Positions 6,400 to 6,474 of a stretch of 6,474 bases of DNA are shown here, piece after piece. A model generated the notes under the pieces. That model did no database searches, was not told the DNA's origin, and worked only from the letters and a program-made list of their open reading frames with translations. The translations under genes were made by a program, and so were the position numbers. The DNA comes from an uncultured Oscillospiraceae bacterium (GTDB lineage: Bacteria; Bacillota; Clostridia; Oscillospirales; Oscillospiraceae), in NCBI GenBank assembly GCA_934659475.1, contig CAKUHX010000096.1:1-6474 (forward strand), read 5' to 3'. The first letter of the stretch is position 1; each line of letters starts with the position of its first letter.

Positions 6400-6474
6400 G
6401 GTAATTCTCCTTTTTTCTGTCTTTAAGCTGCTCGTGCTGCTGGTAGATCTTTTCCTTGGTGGCCAGCCCCAGGC
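6400..6474 (-). CDS. Possible 3' end of an upstream - strand gene (partial)
   Basis: The edge of the window upstream of the symporter has codons of coding quality in one - strand frame starting at 6472: CTG GGG CTG GCC ACC AAG GAA AAG ATC TAC CAG, giving LGLATKEKIYQQHEQL, a hydrophilic helix-like stretch. That frame has no stop until TGA at 6301-6299, which would overlap the symporter by about 100 bp, unusually long. The neighbouring frame has a TAA at 6425-6423, at normal operon spacing from the symporter ATG, but its codons look unlike those of the neighbouring genes. A terminal overlap, a frameshift (natural or sequencing) or chance are all possible. I do not recognise the protein. The symporter ribosome binding site lies at about 6407-6412. 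Confidence 0.28.

Overview
The window looks like chromosomal DNA from a moderately GC-rich anaerobic Firmicute. The Oscillospiraceae-type gut bacteria (Flavonifractor or Lawsonibacter relatives) are the best guess. The grounds are strong purine-rich ribosome binding sites (AGGAGG-like, 7-8 nt from ATG), GC-rich third codon positions, amino-acid-fermentation genes, and a YfcC-type carrier. This placement is inference; there is no rRNA or marker gene.

Layout: two gene sets converge. On the + strand (1-3505) are three co-directional genes: a dimethylargininase-like hydrolase of the amidinotransferase fold (19-789), a YfcC/DcuC-family membrane carrier (857-2248) and an M20-family metallohydrolase (2339-3505). 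The first gap is 67 bp and holds only a weak hairpin. The second is 90 bp and holds a strong stem-loop. On the - strand, read right to left, are a sodium:solute symporter (6399-4984) and imidazolonepropionase HutI (4798-3569), separated by a 185-bp leader rich in inverted repeats. The two sets meet at a 16-bp perfect inverted repeat (3532-3566) that probably terminates both. The right edge (6400-6474) carries the ribosome binding site of the symporter and perhaps the end of another - strand gene.

How the genes may work together: HutI is the third step of histidine breakdown (imidazolonepropionate to formiminoglutamate), so the symporter before it is a reasonable candidate for histidine or urocanate uptake. 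The + strand trio reads as a small uptake-and-hydrolysis module. The carrier would bring in (or exchange) a substrate, the M20 enzyme would cut an amide or acyl/dipeptide bond, and the dimethylargininase-like enzyme would convert a guanidino compound (methylated arginine or a relative) to citrulline plus an amine. The enzyme families are well supported by active-site motifs. The exact substrates, and the idea that the trio is one pathway, are inference.

The least explained part is the 4799-4983 leader of hutI. It can fold into a nested three-helix hairpin. Nearer the gene, a second hairpin competes with a short helix that would mask the hutI ribosome binding site. I did not recognise a known riboswitch class. 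No mobile element, tRNA, rRNA or CRISPR array was seen.
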